Assembly (NCBI GenBank): GCA_933228895.1
Contig: OW121848.1
Coordinates: 84,711,470 to 84,775,469, forward strand
Reading direction: 5' to 3'
DNA length: 64,000 bases
Origin: Platycnemis pennipes
Taxonomy: Eukaryota; Arthropoda; Insecta; Odonata; Platycnemididae
Shown: positions 12,420 to 24,225 of the stretch, piece by piece
How the letters are laid out: every line of letters begins with the position of its first letter
Position numbering within the stretch: the first letter of the stretch is position 1
Translations under genes and position numbers: made by a program
The notes under the pieces: model-generated
Databases searched by the model: none
Told to the model about the DNA's origin: nothing
Seen by the model: only the letters and a program-made list of their open reading frames with translations

Positions 12420-13480
12420 AAATATGTGGTTGGACCAAGTAAATTTTTTATCATCTCTAGGCCACAGTTGTTTTTCTTCTCCGTATTTCCCGATTTAGCA
12501 CCATTCTCTTCAACTCCAGGTAGGAATGGTAACCTGTATCCTATACAATCTGTTCAATATATTCCTTTCTTGATCTACCTCTCAAATTGGCACCCTCAAT
12601 ATCAAAGCTAATAGTCCCTCATGTCTCAAGACATGTCCTACCCAGGAGTCCATAATCATTTTTCTCATTGTTTCCCACTACTTTAGCTCTCTGTAGTACC
12701 TCATTGTTAGTTAGTAATGTATCCACCCATGATGTCTTCAGCATTATCCTGAAGCATCACATCTCAAAGGCCTCAATTCTCTTTTGCCATTGAATAAAGT
12801 AAAAGGTCTTGAGAAGGTTTTTTTAAACTTAATTTGATGTTGTTTGATACGAGGGGCCCTTTCTTTTCATTAAAAGCCACCTTGGCCTGGTTAATCCTGT
12901 TCAACCCTAGTACCATTTGAAGTGATTTTGCCGACCAGGTACAAAAACTCTTTACCTGTTCATTTAGGTGGATTTCAGCCTCTGCTCCCTTTTGCTCATT
13001 ACAAGGATCTTTGTCTTTTCCGACTGTCTTTTTCAATGTTCAAATTATATCCAGCACTGAGAATTGCTTCCAGCTCTCTCAACATATATGATAGGTATTC
13101 CTCATTTTCTTCCAAAACTGCCATATGGTATGCAAATTGTATGCATTTGATGACCATGCATCTATATTCCACTACTTGCTCCTCATCTTTCCTGTGCTTC
13201 ATCCATGGCTCACTGAACATATGCATTTGACAGAGGCAGGGACAAAGAGCAATCCTGCCCCACCCTCTGCATTACCTTAGCTTCTCGCAGGTGAATGCTG
13301 AATCTTACAATGGTTAGTTCATCTTCGTACAGTTGCCATATAGGTAACTCTAAAGTCTTTGTACTATACTTCTGTATCCTCCAGTATCTAAAACAACTAC
13401 TGCCATTGCACATGATCAAAAGCTTTCTCTGAATTTATGAAAGCAATACATATGTCCTTATTCTTCTGATTCATGGTGGG
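12420..13480 (-). pseudogene. Decayed LINE reverse transcriptase and C-terminus
   Basis: The minus strand reads a KAFDHVQWQ-like block near 13440-13410, then about 500 bases of frame-broken reverse transcriptase, then KRIEAFEM*CFRIMLK near 12785-12745 and ANLRGRSRKEYIEQI near 12600-12550. The C-terminal layout (RxEAFExWCYRRMLK ... RGRxKxxYxEQ) is shared with RTE-like and related LINEs. No frame is open for long. Confidence 0.6.
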
Positions 13481-14243
13481 GCAAACTAAAATATGTGGCC
13501 GAGGGCAGAAATTTCGGGAAGGGAGGAAAAGGAAAGGCTCTACAATTTTACAAGCCAAAAATGATTCACATCAATATATTTAAAACATAAACATGATATA
13601 TGCAAGTGAACAATAGATTCGCTCAGCAGAGCTGTCATGTTATGGCACTTAAAATCCACCATCTATTGAAAGTATGTACATATGTATTAATTTTGCTCCT
13701 GCCACACCAGCTGCTCATGCAGAAGAGGAATCATAGTATAATAACAGATACAGGTTCATAACATTAGTAGAGCAGGGGGGCACAGATGAAGACCAGGAGT
13801 GGGAAGGGTAGCAAAATTTGTGAAAATCTGGGAGACAAAGTAAGTAGATTTCACCATAAAACAATAATATAACCTTTTAACTTAATCCCATTCTCTGGCA
13901 TGCATTTTGAGAGGAATTAAGAATCTAGTTCTGCACTTTTTAAGGATTGAAATATCTTTTTTTTTTCAAATTGTATGCAATCCGCTGGGATTTTGAGTCT
14001 ACTGAAGATGGAAAGACTTCTCTGCATTTATCATTTCAAGACTCCAATATTTTCTTTTACCTCTTGAAGATATGGCTAATATTGTTCCATTTTCAATACT
14101 TAACCACTGTCATGAGAAATATTTGTATTAATAATAACTGTAATTAAGAATTAATCAATCATTAATATTCCACTATGAGGGTAAATTTCCATTCAGTAAA
14201 ATGCCTATGAAGTAATTATCATATTCTACCACTGAATTTACAG
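13481..14243. other. Dynein intron, no feature recognised
   Basis: AT-rich intronic sequence with no supported feature. Confidence 0.5.
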
Positions 14244-14405
14244 ATTTCAAATACTGGGAGGACCCATCCGATGAATACCGAGAAGAAGAAGGAACTCTGC
14301 TTCCATTGTGGAAATTCAGTTATGACCGTACACGAAAAATGAATGTGACGGCTCTTTCATGGAATCCGCAATACAAGGATCTTTTCTCAGTTGGCTATGG
14401 ATCAT
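14244..14405 (+). CDS. DNAI1: DNAI1 exon 3 visible: entry to the propeller
   Basis: Acceptor TTTACAG before 14244, donor GTAAGA from 14406. It completes a split Asp codon with the previous exon. It encodes DFKYWEDPSDEYREEEGTLL and then the first WD-like blade, VTALSWNPQYKDLFSVGYGS. All of this is typical of DNAI1 at this position. Confidence 0.92.
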
Positions 14406-15519
14406 GTAAGAATGAAAAACTTCTAAGTGTTTACTTTCTTATACATCCAGCTCCTCAACCATACACAATTCTATCAAAGGAATCAATTCAACATACTGAT
14501 TTAGCAGCTTAATAAAATAAAATCATAACTAACCCAAACAGCAAAACAAGCCTTCTGCAAGCTTGCAATTGAAAGGTTAAACCTTGCTGCAGGCTTACTA
14601 ATATCCATGAATGAATCTTGCTTTCATAGAATCTTGCTGAAATCTTGCACTGTAAGTTTCATGAGAAATCTTGCAGCAACCTTGCATGCTGAGTGGGGTA
14701 CTATCTCCACTTAACTCATATGACTTGTTCCTTCTCATAACAACTAAATTAGTTATTCAATACCGGCAGAGCCTATACATACAGCATTTTTAGACTGAAA
14801 TACCTGCACGAAAAATTAAATTTTAAAATCAAAGTAGTGTGGTTAGTTGTATACCCTTCTGATTCTCTCTCCCCCTCCCATCCTGCTTGCTTGTTTCTGG
14901 CCAGCGACCATGTTAAAATCCACAAAACTGCCACATTTAGCCCACAGAAAAATGTTTATCCACAACATTACTTATTTATTGGTCTCAGACTTACACATAT
15001 AGCCTCATCACATGAAATAAAGGAAAAGCACAGAAGAAAGTCATTTTCAGTTTAAGTTAATAAAATTCTTCAACCATATACATACATACAGTTTTGTGTT
15101 AATCCAACTTGTTATATGCATAGGTAAAGATAACCTTTGATTGAAATCTCCATTCAGAGAGTAATTCATTTATAGTTTTACTGAATTTACAATACTCTGT
15201 TCTAATATTATTTTTACCTGTATTGTCGTGATTGTGTACTGTGGTGTAATCTGAATAGAATTATAAACCTTTTTTTTAATACACAGGAAGGATTGAAAAA
15301 CATAAATGGAAGTAAAAGACAATCTTAAGTCTGGTGAAAAGAGGCTTGGTGTGAGTTCTGTGAGAGACACATCTCAAGACTAACAGATTTCTTGTGTACT
15401 CTAAATATCCTAATAATACTTGCATGAGTTACTTACAATAAGGTACCATAGCCTATATGGCTGTGGTAATGAACAAAATATACACTTTTTAAAGCTTTCA
15501 CAATAACAGAAGTTCCACA
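14406..15519. other. Dynein intron with a CTTGC-rich patch
   Basis: At 14555-14690 the pentamer CTTGC recurs seven times at irregular spacing. This suggests the subterminal end of a transposon, but I could not find a partner end. The rest is plain AT-rich intron. Confidence 0.4.
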
Positions 15520-15615
15520 GAGAGAAAAATCATTCGCCTTGGCTTGGACTTAAACCCAGATCCCCTGATTTCCAGCCAGATGCTTTAACCAATTAAGCTA
15601 CTGAGGCATCATCTT
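15520..15615 (-). mobile_element. tRNA-derived SINE fragment
   Basis: On the minus strand TAGCTTAATTGGTTAAAGCA and CTGGCTGGAAATCAGGGGAT are followed by a TTTAAGTCC B box. It is the same family as the plus-strand copies at 4.26 and 15.82 kb. The head resembles a tRNA with A and B boxes, but the B box is decayed. Confidence 0.6.
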
Positions 15616-15768
15616 TCCCTGTGGAATTTTAGAGGGCTTAAAGGAACTAGATGTACTCAAAATGCTAGTCACATCATGCCACAAAGCAGTTGATGTCGTG
15701 CACAAGGTGCCATCACAGAAGAGGTTAAGGCTGAACTTTAAACACTAAGGTGCTAACTATATAACAAA

Positions 15769-15995
15769 TTGAAGGACCACGAACTGGTCACAAGAACCTT
15801 AACAGTGTTACCTGCTGAAATCGCACAAGACACCTCGGTAGCTTAATTAGTCAAAGCACAGCCTGGCCAGAAATCAGGCGATCTGGATAAGTCCTGGTCA
15901 AGGCAAATGATTTTTTCCCTGCGGAACTTCTGCTATGGTGCAATTTCAGCGGGTATCGCTGTTAAGGTTCTCGCGGCCAGTTTGAGGTCCTTCAA
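15769..15995. mobile_element. Foldback MITE with a SINE inside
   Basis: Two inverted arms of about 58 bp (TTGAAGGACC ... CCTTAACAGTGTTACCTGCTG on the left; the complement of TTGAAGGACCTC ... CCTTAACAG at the right end) enclose a plus-strand tRNA-derived SINE (about 15820-15910, ACCTCGGTAGCTTAATTAG to GTCCTGGTCAAGG). No clear target duplication. Confidence 0.5.
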
Positions 15996-16560
15996 TTTTT
16001 TAAAGCTTGTTCATCTGACTTGGTCTAAGAGCCCTGATCAATAAGATTCCTTAGAAAATTTTGTTCGCCAATTTGTCACAGTAGGTCCAAAATTTCAGTT
16101 GTGGATCGATATGAAAGGAAACGACTTACTGTTTTGTTATTTCCCAAATTTTTTTTCAATTTAGAGAGAAGCCAATATACTGGTTGCTACTAAGATAAAC
16201 AGAGCACCAATTGGTGAATATGTGAGATTTGTTTGCAATAATATAGTAAATTACCTCATTTGTCACTATGGAGGTCGATTCCAAAATCATCTGTAAATAG
16301 GTAACTTTTTGAGGCACTATCCATTGAATTACATGGTAGATCGTTGATATATATCATTAATAGCAGAGGCCCAAGAATGGAGCCTTTGGCACACTATGGG
16401 CCACTGCTATAAATATTACTGTCATAGGCAGTCTAATAACTCCCTTATAAACAGGAGTGAAAGTGTGATAGAGACCTTAGCATAAAACCATAATACTGTA
16501 ACTTATGCTGGAGCAGATCATGCTACTCAATTATTCAACTCACTATTACATTTCAGTGAA
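15996..16560. other. Dynein intron, no feature recognised
   Basis: AT-rich intronic sequence. GATATATATCATTAATAGCAG near 16350 resembles LINE catalytic-region DNA, but nothing extends it. Confidence 0.4.
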
Positions 16561-16561
16561 T

Positions 16562-17106
16562 CCCCAGAATGGGGTCATTTACCAAATTTATTTATTGCCG
16601 AATCTAATAGAGTTTGTAAAATAAAAAGATCCGTATTTTTCAGTTTTTGATCCATCAATTATTTCTCGAGTTATAAGTGGTGAAAAACTGATATTTTTAA
16701 CCCTTTCGGAAAAGTGGGCATGGTACAACCTCTGACATCATCGACTTCGTTCAATCACAACTGAGCCCGCGAAGCTACTTTGCCTTATTGCAATGGAGGG
16801 GACACAGCTGATTCAGCCAATAGGAGTGGTTGCGACAGGATCTGTGCGAGCAGACCTTCCAAAAACCCCCCTCCACTCCCTTCCCCTAAAAGCAGTCAAG
16901 GACTGGAGGAAAATGACGTCAATGATATCAAAGTAACTTCTTCGGTGGGCGTCACCTATTGCTTATTTTTATTTTGATTTATGAGTGAAAGGCTGTGGTT
17001 AGAAGATTATTTTTTTCACTAAAATTCATTTTTCGTTTTCATCTAACGATTTCGAGTACAAAATTGCGATTTCGGTCCCAAGTAAATGCCCCCCAAGTAA
17101 ATTGCT
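16562..17106. mobile_element. Possible MITE
   Basis: A left end (CAGAATGGGGTCATTTAC) and a right end (CCAAGTAAATGCCCCCCAAG) are roughly inverted. They enclose about 540 bp that is more GC-rich than the surrounding intron. No target duplication is visible. The call rests on the paired ends and the composition change only. Confidence 0.35.
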
Positions 17107-17749
17107 GCTCAGTGATGGCACCTCATGGGTGGGTGAACTTAAATTTCTTCTGAGGCTGTGTTTTATCTGTCAAATTTTCTTCACTAAATTATTGTATTTA
17201 AAAATGTTTAATTCCTCAGGAAAGAGAGTATATAATTCTAGAATTTTCCAAGAATTTAAGGATGGTTAAAATGGAATCAAGGGGAGAATCTATGAGTAAT
17301 TTAGCTGCCGACCCCCACAGAGAAATTAATACCATGATTACTATTGAACACTACACTACAGTGAATAAGTAATATATAAAAAAACAAGCCAAGAATTTGG
17401 CCTATGCATCAAAATTGGAAAGCGCAAATAAACTTCTGCCATGACAAACAATGAGGGCTTTGAATTCAATTGAGGGTTAAAGAGGCACGATTTCATTTTA
17501 TTTACTGATTTTGCACTATTTTGTGGTATTGTATACATTAAATTTCACAGATATGGACCCACTTAATTAGTGGGTGGATAGTATGGTTGTGATTATGAAT
17601 GTGCAATTGTTTGTATAATATTAATTTGACCCACCTCATGCACATTAGTCACTGATATAAACAAGTGTAAACTAGAAAAAATGTAGAATTTAAGCATTAG
17701 CACTCTAAAAATGTGAATAATTCAAGATTAACGGTAAATTTTGTTTCAG
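17107..17749. other. Dynein intron, no feature recognised
   Basis: AT-rich intronic sequence up to the exon at 17750. Confidence 0.5.
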
Positions 17750-18015
17750 ATGATTTCTCAAAACCATCCATCGAAGGATGTGTCTGCCTCTTCAGCATGA
17801 AAAATACATCACACCCAGAATATGTTGCTTGGCTATGGACTGGAGTTTGTAGCATAGATTTCCACCCCCAAGGCCAACCATATTTAATAGCTGTGGGACT
17901 TGTAGATGGCAATGTGGCAGTTTATTCAATTCAGAAGGCCCCACCACATATGCTAGAAAAACCTCTCTATCGAAGTGACTCAGTGGCAAATAAGCATGGC
18001 AGTGCAGTTTGGCAA
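17750..18015 (+). CDS. DNAI1: DNAI1 exon 4 visible: WD40 blade
   Basis: Acceptor GTTTCAG before 17750, donor GTAAGT from 18016, ends in phase 0 after AVWQ. It contains LFSMKNTSHPEYVAW, GVCSIDFHP and YLIAVGLVDGNVAVYSI, a regular blade with the GxxDGNVAVY turn. Confidence 0.92.
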
Positions 18016-18271
18016 GTAAGTAGAAGGAATATTAACATCAGGTCCACCAGCCAATTAAAATATCTAATTTCCTCATTAAATAATTTTTTCTCTCAAAAAT
18101 TATCTACCTCCAATGAACACAAACCAAAACCCTAAGCATGCTAAATCATTTATTCATACATCTTAGTTGATAAAAGGAGCGTGCTACCCAGTACACTTTG
18201 AAATAAGCTATCAATGTAAGAATTCTTCTCATTGTCAACCACTCTCAATTCACTTTCAATTTGGCTTATAG

Positions 18272-18449
18272 GTTCGATGGGGATCAAACATGCCAGATGG
18301 AGAGATTACCTTTTACTCCATATCATTAGATGGCAGTGTATTTTGCTGGGTTGTGGCAAATAATGAACTTTCTCGAACATTAGTCATCACCTTGTCATTA
18401 CCTATCGACCCCATACCAGGTCCAGACAGTGTGAAAATTCCTCTTACTG
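18272..18449 (+). CDS. DNAI1: DNAI1 exon 5 visible: WD40 blade
   Basis: Acceptor CTTATAG before 18272, donor GTAGGT from 18450, phase 1 out. It contains VRWGSNMPDGEITFYSISLD and GSVFCWVVANNEL, the blade that follows VWQ in this family, then a variable proline-rich loop. Confidence 0.9.
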
Positions 18450-19574
18450 GTAGGTTAGTTATATCTTGAATTTGATTTATGATTGGAATTTAAAATACTG
18501 TAATATCTCAAACCTCATTATCATGCCTCAACTGGTTATAACTTTGGCTGTTCTCAATCAGAATAAATATGGCTGTAAAGCCAAGACCTGTTGGAGGGCA
18601 TAAAATAATGGAATATTACCAAGTCTTCTTATTTCTTGGCTCAAAATGCCAAAACTCATTGAAGTGATTGTCTATGATCAGTTTTATTCCCAGATTTAAT
18701 TCAACTGCTGTCAATTCCAAATAATTAGCCCTCAACTTGTGATGGGAATAAGACTGGGGGATGAGAGGTTATTGATCACAGCCACTCTGCTGAAACCACA
18801 TCTTTTAATAAGTGTGACGATTGTTCATATGACTGCTTCTGAGACGCATTAACACTGACCAAGCCATCAAGAGATACATACAATATAGAAAAATGTTTAC
18901 TACTTAGTAGCCCCTTGATGCCAGCTTTAACCATAGATGACTGTATTAAATTAAATATTGACTTTAATTAAAGTTGGCACCAAAAGGCATTTTTTTCCTT
19001 GGATTTTTCATGCATACCAACTGTTGTGTTGGGGCAACTTGGTATGTATGTACGGCACCTGATTTAGTGTGAACAACATCAGACAAAGCACTCTTCTTCC
19101 GTAAAAAAGGACACATTCTCTTACAACAACTATATTATTAAATATTTTTCAAATACTCAAGGGAGAAGCTCTCCTAAATAATAAATTTACAGAGAACTGT
19201 TATTAAAACATCACTTTTCACTGCTGTCAAAGTTACATTTGCTTTAAGACACTAAACAATCACTCAATAACCAAAGTATGAAACTGAACAGCCGTACTCC
19301 ACGTGGAGTATGAAATGCCCAAATATTGTGACAAGAATGTGTTCCTGATTGAACCAAGATTTGAAAATGTGCTACAGATATTGGCATTTTGGTTTAGTCA
19401 GGTGGTTGATTATTAGGTCATTGATGGTTCATTTTCTTAATAGTATTGGTTGTTAATGATTCTGTCAATTCTCTATATTTCTAAGATAAAAATTAGCAAG
19501 TGTCTCATGTGAGTGAAATTTTATTTCTTGACTCCTTTCTCATGCGTCTTAAAAAAGAAATCTTTGCCCGACAG
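18450..19574. other. Dynein intron, no feature recognised
   Basis: AT-rich. A short inverted pair (TGATGCCAGCTTTAA at about 18915 and TTAAAGTTGGCACCA at about 18968) may be a tiny degraded MITE. Confidence 0.4.
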
Positions 19575-19803
19575 CATGTGGCACAGCTTTCGCTTTCCAT
19601 CCTACTGAGCAAAATATATTTTTGGTTGGAACTGAGGAAGGAAGAATATATAAATGCAGCACAGCTTATGCATCACTATACTTGTCAACATGGGAAGCCC
19701 ACCATATGCCAGTGCATCGTATTGATTACAATACATTTAATCCATCAATTTTCCTTTCCTGTGGAGGTGACTGGAGGATTAAGATCTGGGAAGATAACAG
19801 AAG
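19575..19803 (+). CDS. DNAI1: DNAI1 exon 6 visible: WD40 blades
   Basis: Acceptor CCGACAG before 19575, donor GTTAGT from 19804. The joined codon gives ACGTAFAFHP. It carries FLVGTEEGRIYKCS and SCGGDWRIKIWED, both nearly invariant DNAI1 propeller motifs. The true frame is that of VGTEEGRIYKC; the neighbouring frame starting at 19500 is spurious. Confidence 0.92.
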
Positions 19804-20332
19804 GTTAGTTCCTCACCTATTTTTTCCTATTCTAAGGACAATGGATATACAAGGAGATAATATAATGCTGATCACCATTCATTCCAGTGAAAAATTATGC
19901 ATTTAATTTTTAATACATAAATTTATCAATAGAATGTTTCCTCATGTGCACCCATAAGTCTAGTATAACTGATTGAATTATGTATTGTAGAATCTAGGAA
20001 TTAAATAATGGTGGAAGATGAAAATGTAGACCTATCCTACACCTAAGAATATATATTATAGTCTTCAATTTACAGGTGATAAGTTGATTGTGATTTTTGC
20101 TTTTTGTGCGGAAAGTACAATATATTCTCGTATAACATACCTATATACATAGACATAAAATAACAACGAGTGTTCTATGATATATCCAGTCTAGTGTATG
20201 GAAATTAATCTATAGCTTGCATTGCTGCAAATGACACCAATTGCTGTTTACCTTGTCTCACACTGGGGGAGGAGGATACCAATTGGCATTTGCTATGCAC
20301 AAGTAGCCACTCCATGAAAAAGTTTGAAAATT
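19804..20332. other. Dynein intron, no feature recognised
   Basis: AT-rich intronic sequence between the exon ending at 19803 and the MITE at 20333. Confidence 0.5.
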
Positions 20333-21123
20333 CAGGGTTTATAGGAATTTTCATTTCCCCTGACTTTTCCAGGATTTCCAGACCATTATTTGTGATTTTC
20401 CCTGACTTTGAGCGCCTGAAAACTCCAAAATTTCGGTCATTTATAGATATAAAAGTGGTAGTGAGGAAGGAAAGAAGTTTAAACTTATGAAAAATTGTAG
20501 GTTTATTTTCATAGTAATCATATGAACTTCCAGTAATAAGAGATCAACAACTTTAAGTCAACAAAATAAATATTATCATTCCTTACATTGATATGCCTTC
20601 AGAAAGGGTTTTAATTGCAGAAAAATATATGCAAAGAAGGCTAACCTAGCTTTTCCTGATGCCATGTTAAAGTAGCTCTTTGAATCAATCTTGATTTTTT
20701 TCTTCCTCACATCCTTCTACCAATTTGGCTAAGTGACTTCAAATTTGAGTGAGAATAACTTTTTTGTCGCCAGAGGGACAAAGCAAAGCATTCCTGGTGA
20801 AATCGCTAGCGAATGAAAATGAGAATATGAATGCGCACACCTTTCGCCAATCTTTTCACCAAATCACGCAGGCTATAGCCAGAAGGAACCAGAATAGGGC
20901 CCCTGGGCTGCCTCCACAGCGAAGCCGGCCCAAGACCAGTCATCCCCTCCTTCACCCTCCTCCTCCCCTCCTATGTACAGTTTTTGATCTCTCGGCATTT
21001 TCAGTTGATAAATTTAAACAATCTGCGATTTTTTCCTGACCACATGTTAAATTCCCTGACTTTTCCAGGATTTCCAAGGCCGTTTTCATTTTCACTGACT
21101 TTTCCAGGTTCCTATAAACCCTG
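20333..21123. mobile_element. hAT-like MITE with CAGGGTTTATAGGAA termini
   Basis: CAGGGTTTATAGGAA at 20333 is mirrored by its complement ending at 21123 (15 bp, 791-bp element). Both ends carry the same-direction repeats CCCTGACTTTTCC. The flanks share AAATT (GAAAATT / AAATTCT), so an 8-bp duplication has probably eroded. The decayed transposase-bearing element at 26.4-30.6 kb has the same CCCTGACTTTTC ends. No ORF of note inside. Confidence 0.75.
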
Positions 21124-21726
21124 AAATTCTGTCCTCAGCACATATGTTCATGACACCACTGATCTAGACCGGGAATGTCTCTGTATATCTAATAAGGATG
21201 ATCCTCTTGCTACTCATCTCAAAATGTATTCATATATACACATCAAATGCATCTCATATAAATTACAACTTTTATTAAGCCAGTATTTTATCCATAATTT
21301 CCTGTTCTTTGAGTAATTAAAATTTGGAATTCTAGAATTCTAATTAGCTCAAATGAGATATTTTACCAAGAGGTAGACGCTTACATTTCATTGTTGAATA
21401 GTAAATGTCTTCGAATTACCACAAAAATTTGACATAGTTGATGCCTGCAAAATGGCCTATCGTTAATAATAATTTTATCATTCTATACATTAGAGGTGGA
21501 TGCCATTTAGACATATCATTGTAATAGTTAATATAATAGTATAATTAATTGTTCAGGACCTGAATCACTAGAGCCACTACATCTACTTAGAATGCTGAAT
21601 GCATGCTAGGCATAATTCATCTCAAATAGGCTTTAAAATAGGTACATATGTATCATTTTATTTGGCGTCACTGTTGTTATGCATACATTTAAGAAACTAA
21701 AAAAATGTTAATTTATACTTTCTTAG
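21124..21726. other. Dynein intron, no feature recognised
   Basis: AT-rich intronic sequence up to the exon at 21727. Confidence 0.5.
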
Positions 21727-21960
21727 TGAGCCTTTATTTGTGTTTGATGTTGCTTCACCAATTGGAGATGCAGCTTGGGCCCCTTACTCCAGTACATCTT
21801 TCGCCGCTGTTTCATGGGATGGACGGGCACATGTGTTTGATTTGTCAATCAACAAATATCATTCCATTTGCACACAAGCACTGGTTCAAAGGCGACGTAG
21901 TCGGCTGACTACATTGGCATTCAATCACAAACATCCCATCATCATTGTGGGTGATGACAG
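21727..21960 (+). CDS. DNAI1: DNAI1 exon 7 visible: WD40 blades
   Basis: Acceptor TTCTTAG before 21727, donor GTAACT from 21961. It encodes [35 protein letters not shown] and [14 protein letters not shown]. The AWAPYSS and IIIVGDDR blocks are hallmarks of axonemal intermediate chains and make the assignment secure. Confidence 0.93.
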
Positions 21961-22514
21961 GTAACTCATAAGAGCATGTATGTCAATATATTTAGGAATA
22001 TTAAGACTCATACTATAAATCCTCATCGCTACAGACTCTCTAAAGGCAAATTTTAAACATCAATAGTTATTATTAATTATCAATAGTGACAATTAATCAG
22101 AATTATTGACTATAACATTAAGCCTAATGGAGTTTTGTATAGTTATTTTGATTTTTTGAACTTAGCATAAATTTTAAATTATTCTTCGTTCGATTGGTTC
22201 AGTTTACTTTTTCAACGCAAACCACTCAAAGGTCACAACACCAGTTCGGTGTTACCAGTGACGCCTTGTGAGTAAGAACTGAAACACAGGTGTTATTGAT
22301 GTGAGTCCCAATGCAAAACTTGAGAGAAGTTCACAAATTCAATAAGCCACGAAAACTCGACCCATTCTCACTTACACTGCACATTATACTGCTTATTGCA
22401 GATATGCATATTTTGATTATCTAACAAATAAGCTTCCTTTCAATGAAAAACATGTTATGAGGGAGTCAAATGTATTTGTACATCAATCCACATAATCAGA
22501 ATCCACTTCAGTCA
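21961..22514. other. Dynein intron, no feature recognised
   Basis: AT-rich intronic sequence. No supported feature. Confidence 0.5.
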
Positions 22515-22770
22515 TAACTTGAGTAGTTTCTGACATTATTGAGCGGTATTCGAACATATCGAAATGAAAACAAAATTTGCAATTTACCACACTTAACAAA
22601 CTTAAAACACACTTAAAAACAAACTTTAATTCTACTCAGGTTTTGTTGACACTGCAACATCATCAGGCAACTGATGGCTAACATCACCTGATGAAGTTGC
22701 AGTGCCAACAAAACCCTGGTCGAATTAAAGTTTGTTTTTAATCTGTGATAAATTGCAAATGTTGTTTTCA
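22515..22770. mobile_element. Inverted pair of Penelope 3' ends with hammerhead cores
   Basis: A minus-oriented copy (22515-22670) and a plus-oriented copy (22680-22770) of one Penelope-like 3' end meet head to head. Each contains CTGATGA (complement at 22660-22666; direct at 22688-22694), a GTTGCAGTGCCAAC-type stem and a downstream AATTAAAGTTTG. The same end, with extra flanking sequence, closes the Penelope piece at 28.98-29.8 kb. Confidence 0.65.
22688..22721 (+). ncRNA. Hammerhead-ribozyme-like motif, degraded
   Basis: CUGAUGA at 22688, stem II GUUG/CAAC with a CAGTGC loop, then AAAA where GAAA is expected, and ACC-CT-GGT-C as a minimal stem III and cleavage triplet ending at 22721. One core change (G12 to A) should weaken or abolish cleavage. 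It is a relative of the better preserved motif at 29665-29716. Confidence 0.4.
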
Positions 22771-23454
22771 ATTCAACCACTTCAGTTCATTCAGAACTCT
22801 CTCTCACAGAGGTAAGATGTCATTCCTGCACTAGATAAAAATATGTCCTCCAAAGAACATTTTTTATGGTGTAAAATCTACGCTACAGGGTTATAAGCTG
22901 ATAGAAACGTATGTGATACAGTTTTACAAAGAGTCAATAAGAGCAAACAGCTCCAATCACCCAGAAAAACCCCAAATGTTAAAAAAATGGGAAATGCAAT
23001 ACAAAATAAAACTCAGGATGGTGCCTATATTAGAAAGAAAATGAGATTTACAAGACTGTAAGACAGTCAGAGAGTCATGAATAACTACTATGGCACATGC
23101 TGGTCTGGGAGGGGAAAGGGCAGAGAGACAGATCTAGAAAGATGTTAACAGATCTAGAAAGATGTTAACAGATCTAGAAGGGCATACAATTAAGTGCCAA
23201 GTGATGACACAAAGGTCCAAAGAAATAGTCAATACTAGTAAAGAACAAATACGATGGAACATACAGTGCATATGTAACCAGTTTTGGGATGATGGGAATA
23301 CTTCCAGGGGCAGACAGACTGGGTCCACCTTGAATCCTGTTCAACCAGCTGGGCATACAGAAAAAGTGCAGGATTTGGAATTTTGACCTGGAAATTTTGT
23401 AGACAAAATTCCAATAGGGTATGAGAGTAGAGAAAAGGTTGAGGAGTAATTGGA
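22771..23454. other. Dynein intron with a short tandem repeat
   Basis: At 23127-23178 a 20-bp unit (ACAGATCTAGAAAGATGTTA) is repeated about 2.5 times. The rest is unremarkable; ORFs at 23.1-23.5 kb overlap on both strands and look random. Confidence 0.5.
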
Positions 23455-23720
23455 AGCATGAAAAGAAGCAATGGAGGACACAGAGCTCATCATTAACTGT
23501 AGGTCATCAGAGATGGCAGTTGAGAGGGGATGAGGTTACTGAATAAGAGGTTTGAGAGAGCGAAGGAGTTCAAGCACCTTGGCTTGTAGATCACCAAAAG
23601 TGGATGGCTGGAAAGGGAGCAAAACCAAAGGATTGAGCAGGATGGAGTAATCAGAGGAGAGAAATGAAATGACAGAAAAATGTGGAAAATGACATAGGAA
23701 AAGGTTTAATAGTGTGTACG
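23455..23720 (+). pseudogene. LINE fragment
   Basis: The plus strand reads FERAKEFKHLGL followed by ITKSGWLEREQNQRIEQ, matching the FKYLGSxI...E.EI..RI block that follows the reverse transcriptase in RTE-like and related LINEs. Stops interrupt it. Confidence 0.5.
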
Positions 23721-23894
23721 GAAAGGTGTAATAATGATATTTATTAGACTCTTTCGGGTATACACATATAACATAGATGTCTTAAAAAATGAAATCACAT
23801 GAAAATAGTGATGAACAAAGGTACACAGAAACACACAAGACACCTAATTACACAATTTTAAATGTAAATAAATTCATCCTGCACAAACATTGAG

Positions 23895-24225
23895 ATACTA
23901 CATTATGATTTCTTTATCAGATGATTTGAGTCTTTTCTTGAATGTTACTCTTGATGAAATTGAGCAGAAGAGACAGAAGAATCTTAATGTAGATTGTTTT
24001 TGAGGAATGAAAAATGCATTTTTTAAGCATACACTGTAGGAATACTGATGAATGTGGGCATCATTATTGGAGTGTGTGAGGTGATTACGAAAATTGGAGT
24101 TGGCAGGTAAGAGAAGAGGATTTTTCTTTACAAATAGAGAACAAGAAAGTACGTAAACTAAAGAGGGTGTTAAGATGACAAGGGATATGAAGATTGGTTC
24201 ACCAGGGATATGAACTGGGACCATA
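23895..24225 (-). pseudogene. Jockey-like LINE C-terminal fragment
   Basis: The minus strand contains ILTPSLVYVLSCSLFVKKNP, IHQYSYSV and PQKQSTLRFFCLFCSI. This is the TLPSLYIYE...VKKN / THxYxTR / LPxH... layout of Jockey-type LINE C-termini. It is one open stretch of 108 codons but clearly truncated. Confidence 0.55.

Noticed and set aside
15820..15910. A functional tRNA gene
   Set aside because: A and B boxes are visible but the cloverleaf does not close, and the sequence is repeated as a SINE.
19500..19808. 102-codon ORF over dynein exon 6
   Set aside because: It is in the wrong frame. The conserved VGTEEGRIYKCS lies in the frame defined by the upstream splice phase.
23127..23178. Possible CRISPR-like repeat
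   Set aside because: It is only 2.5 copies of a 20-bp unit without spacers, in a eukaryotic intron.
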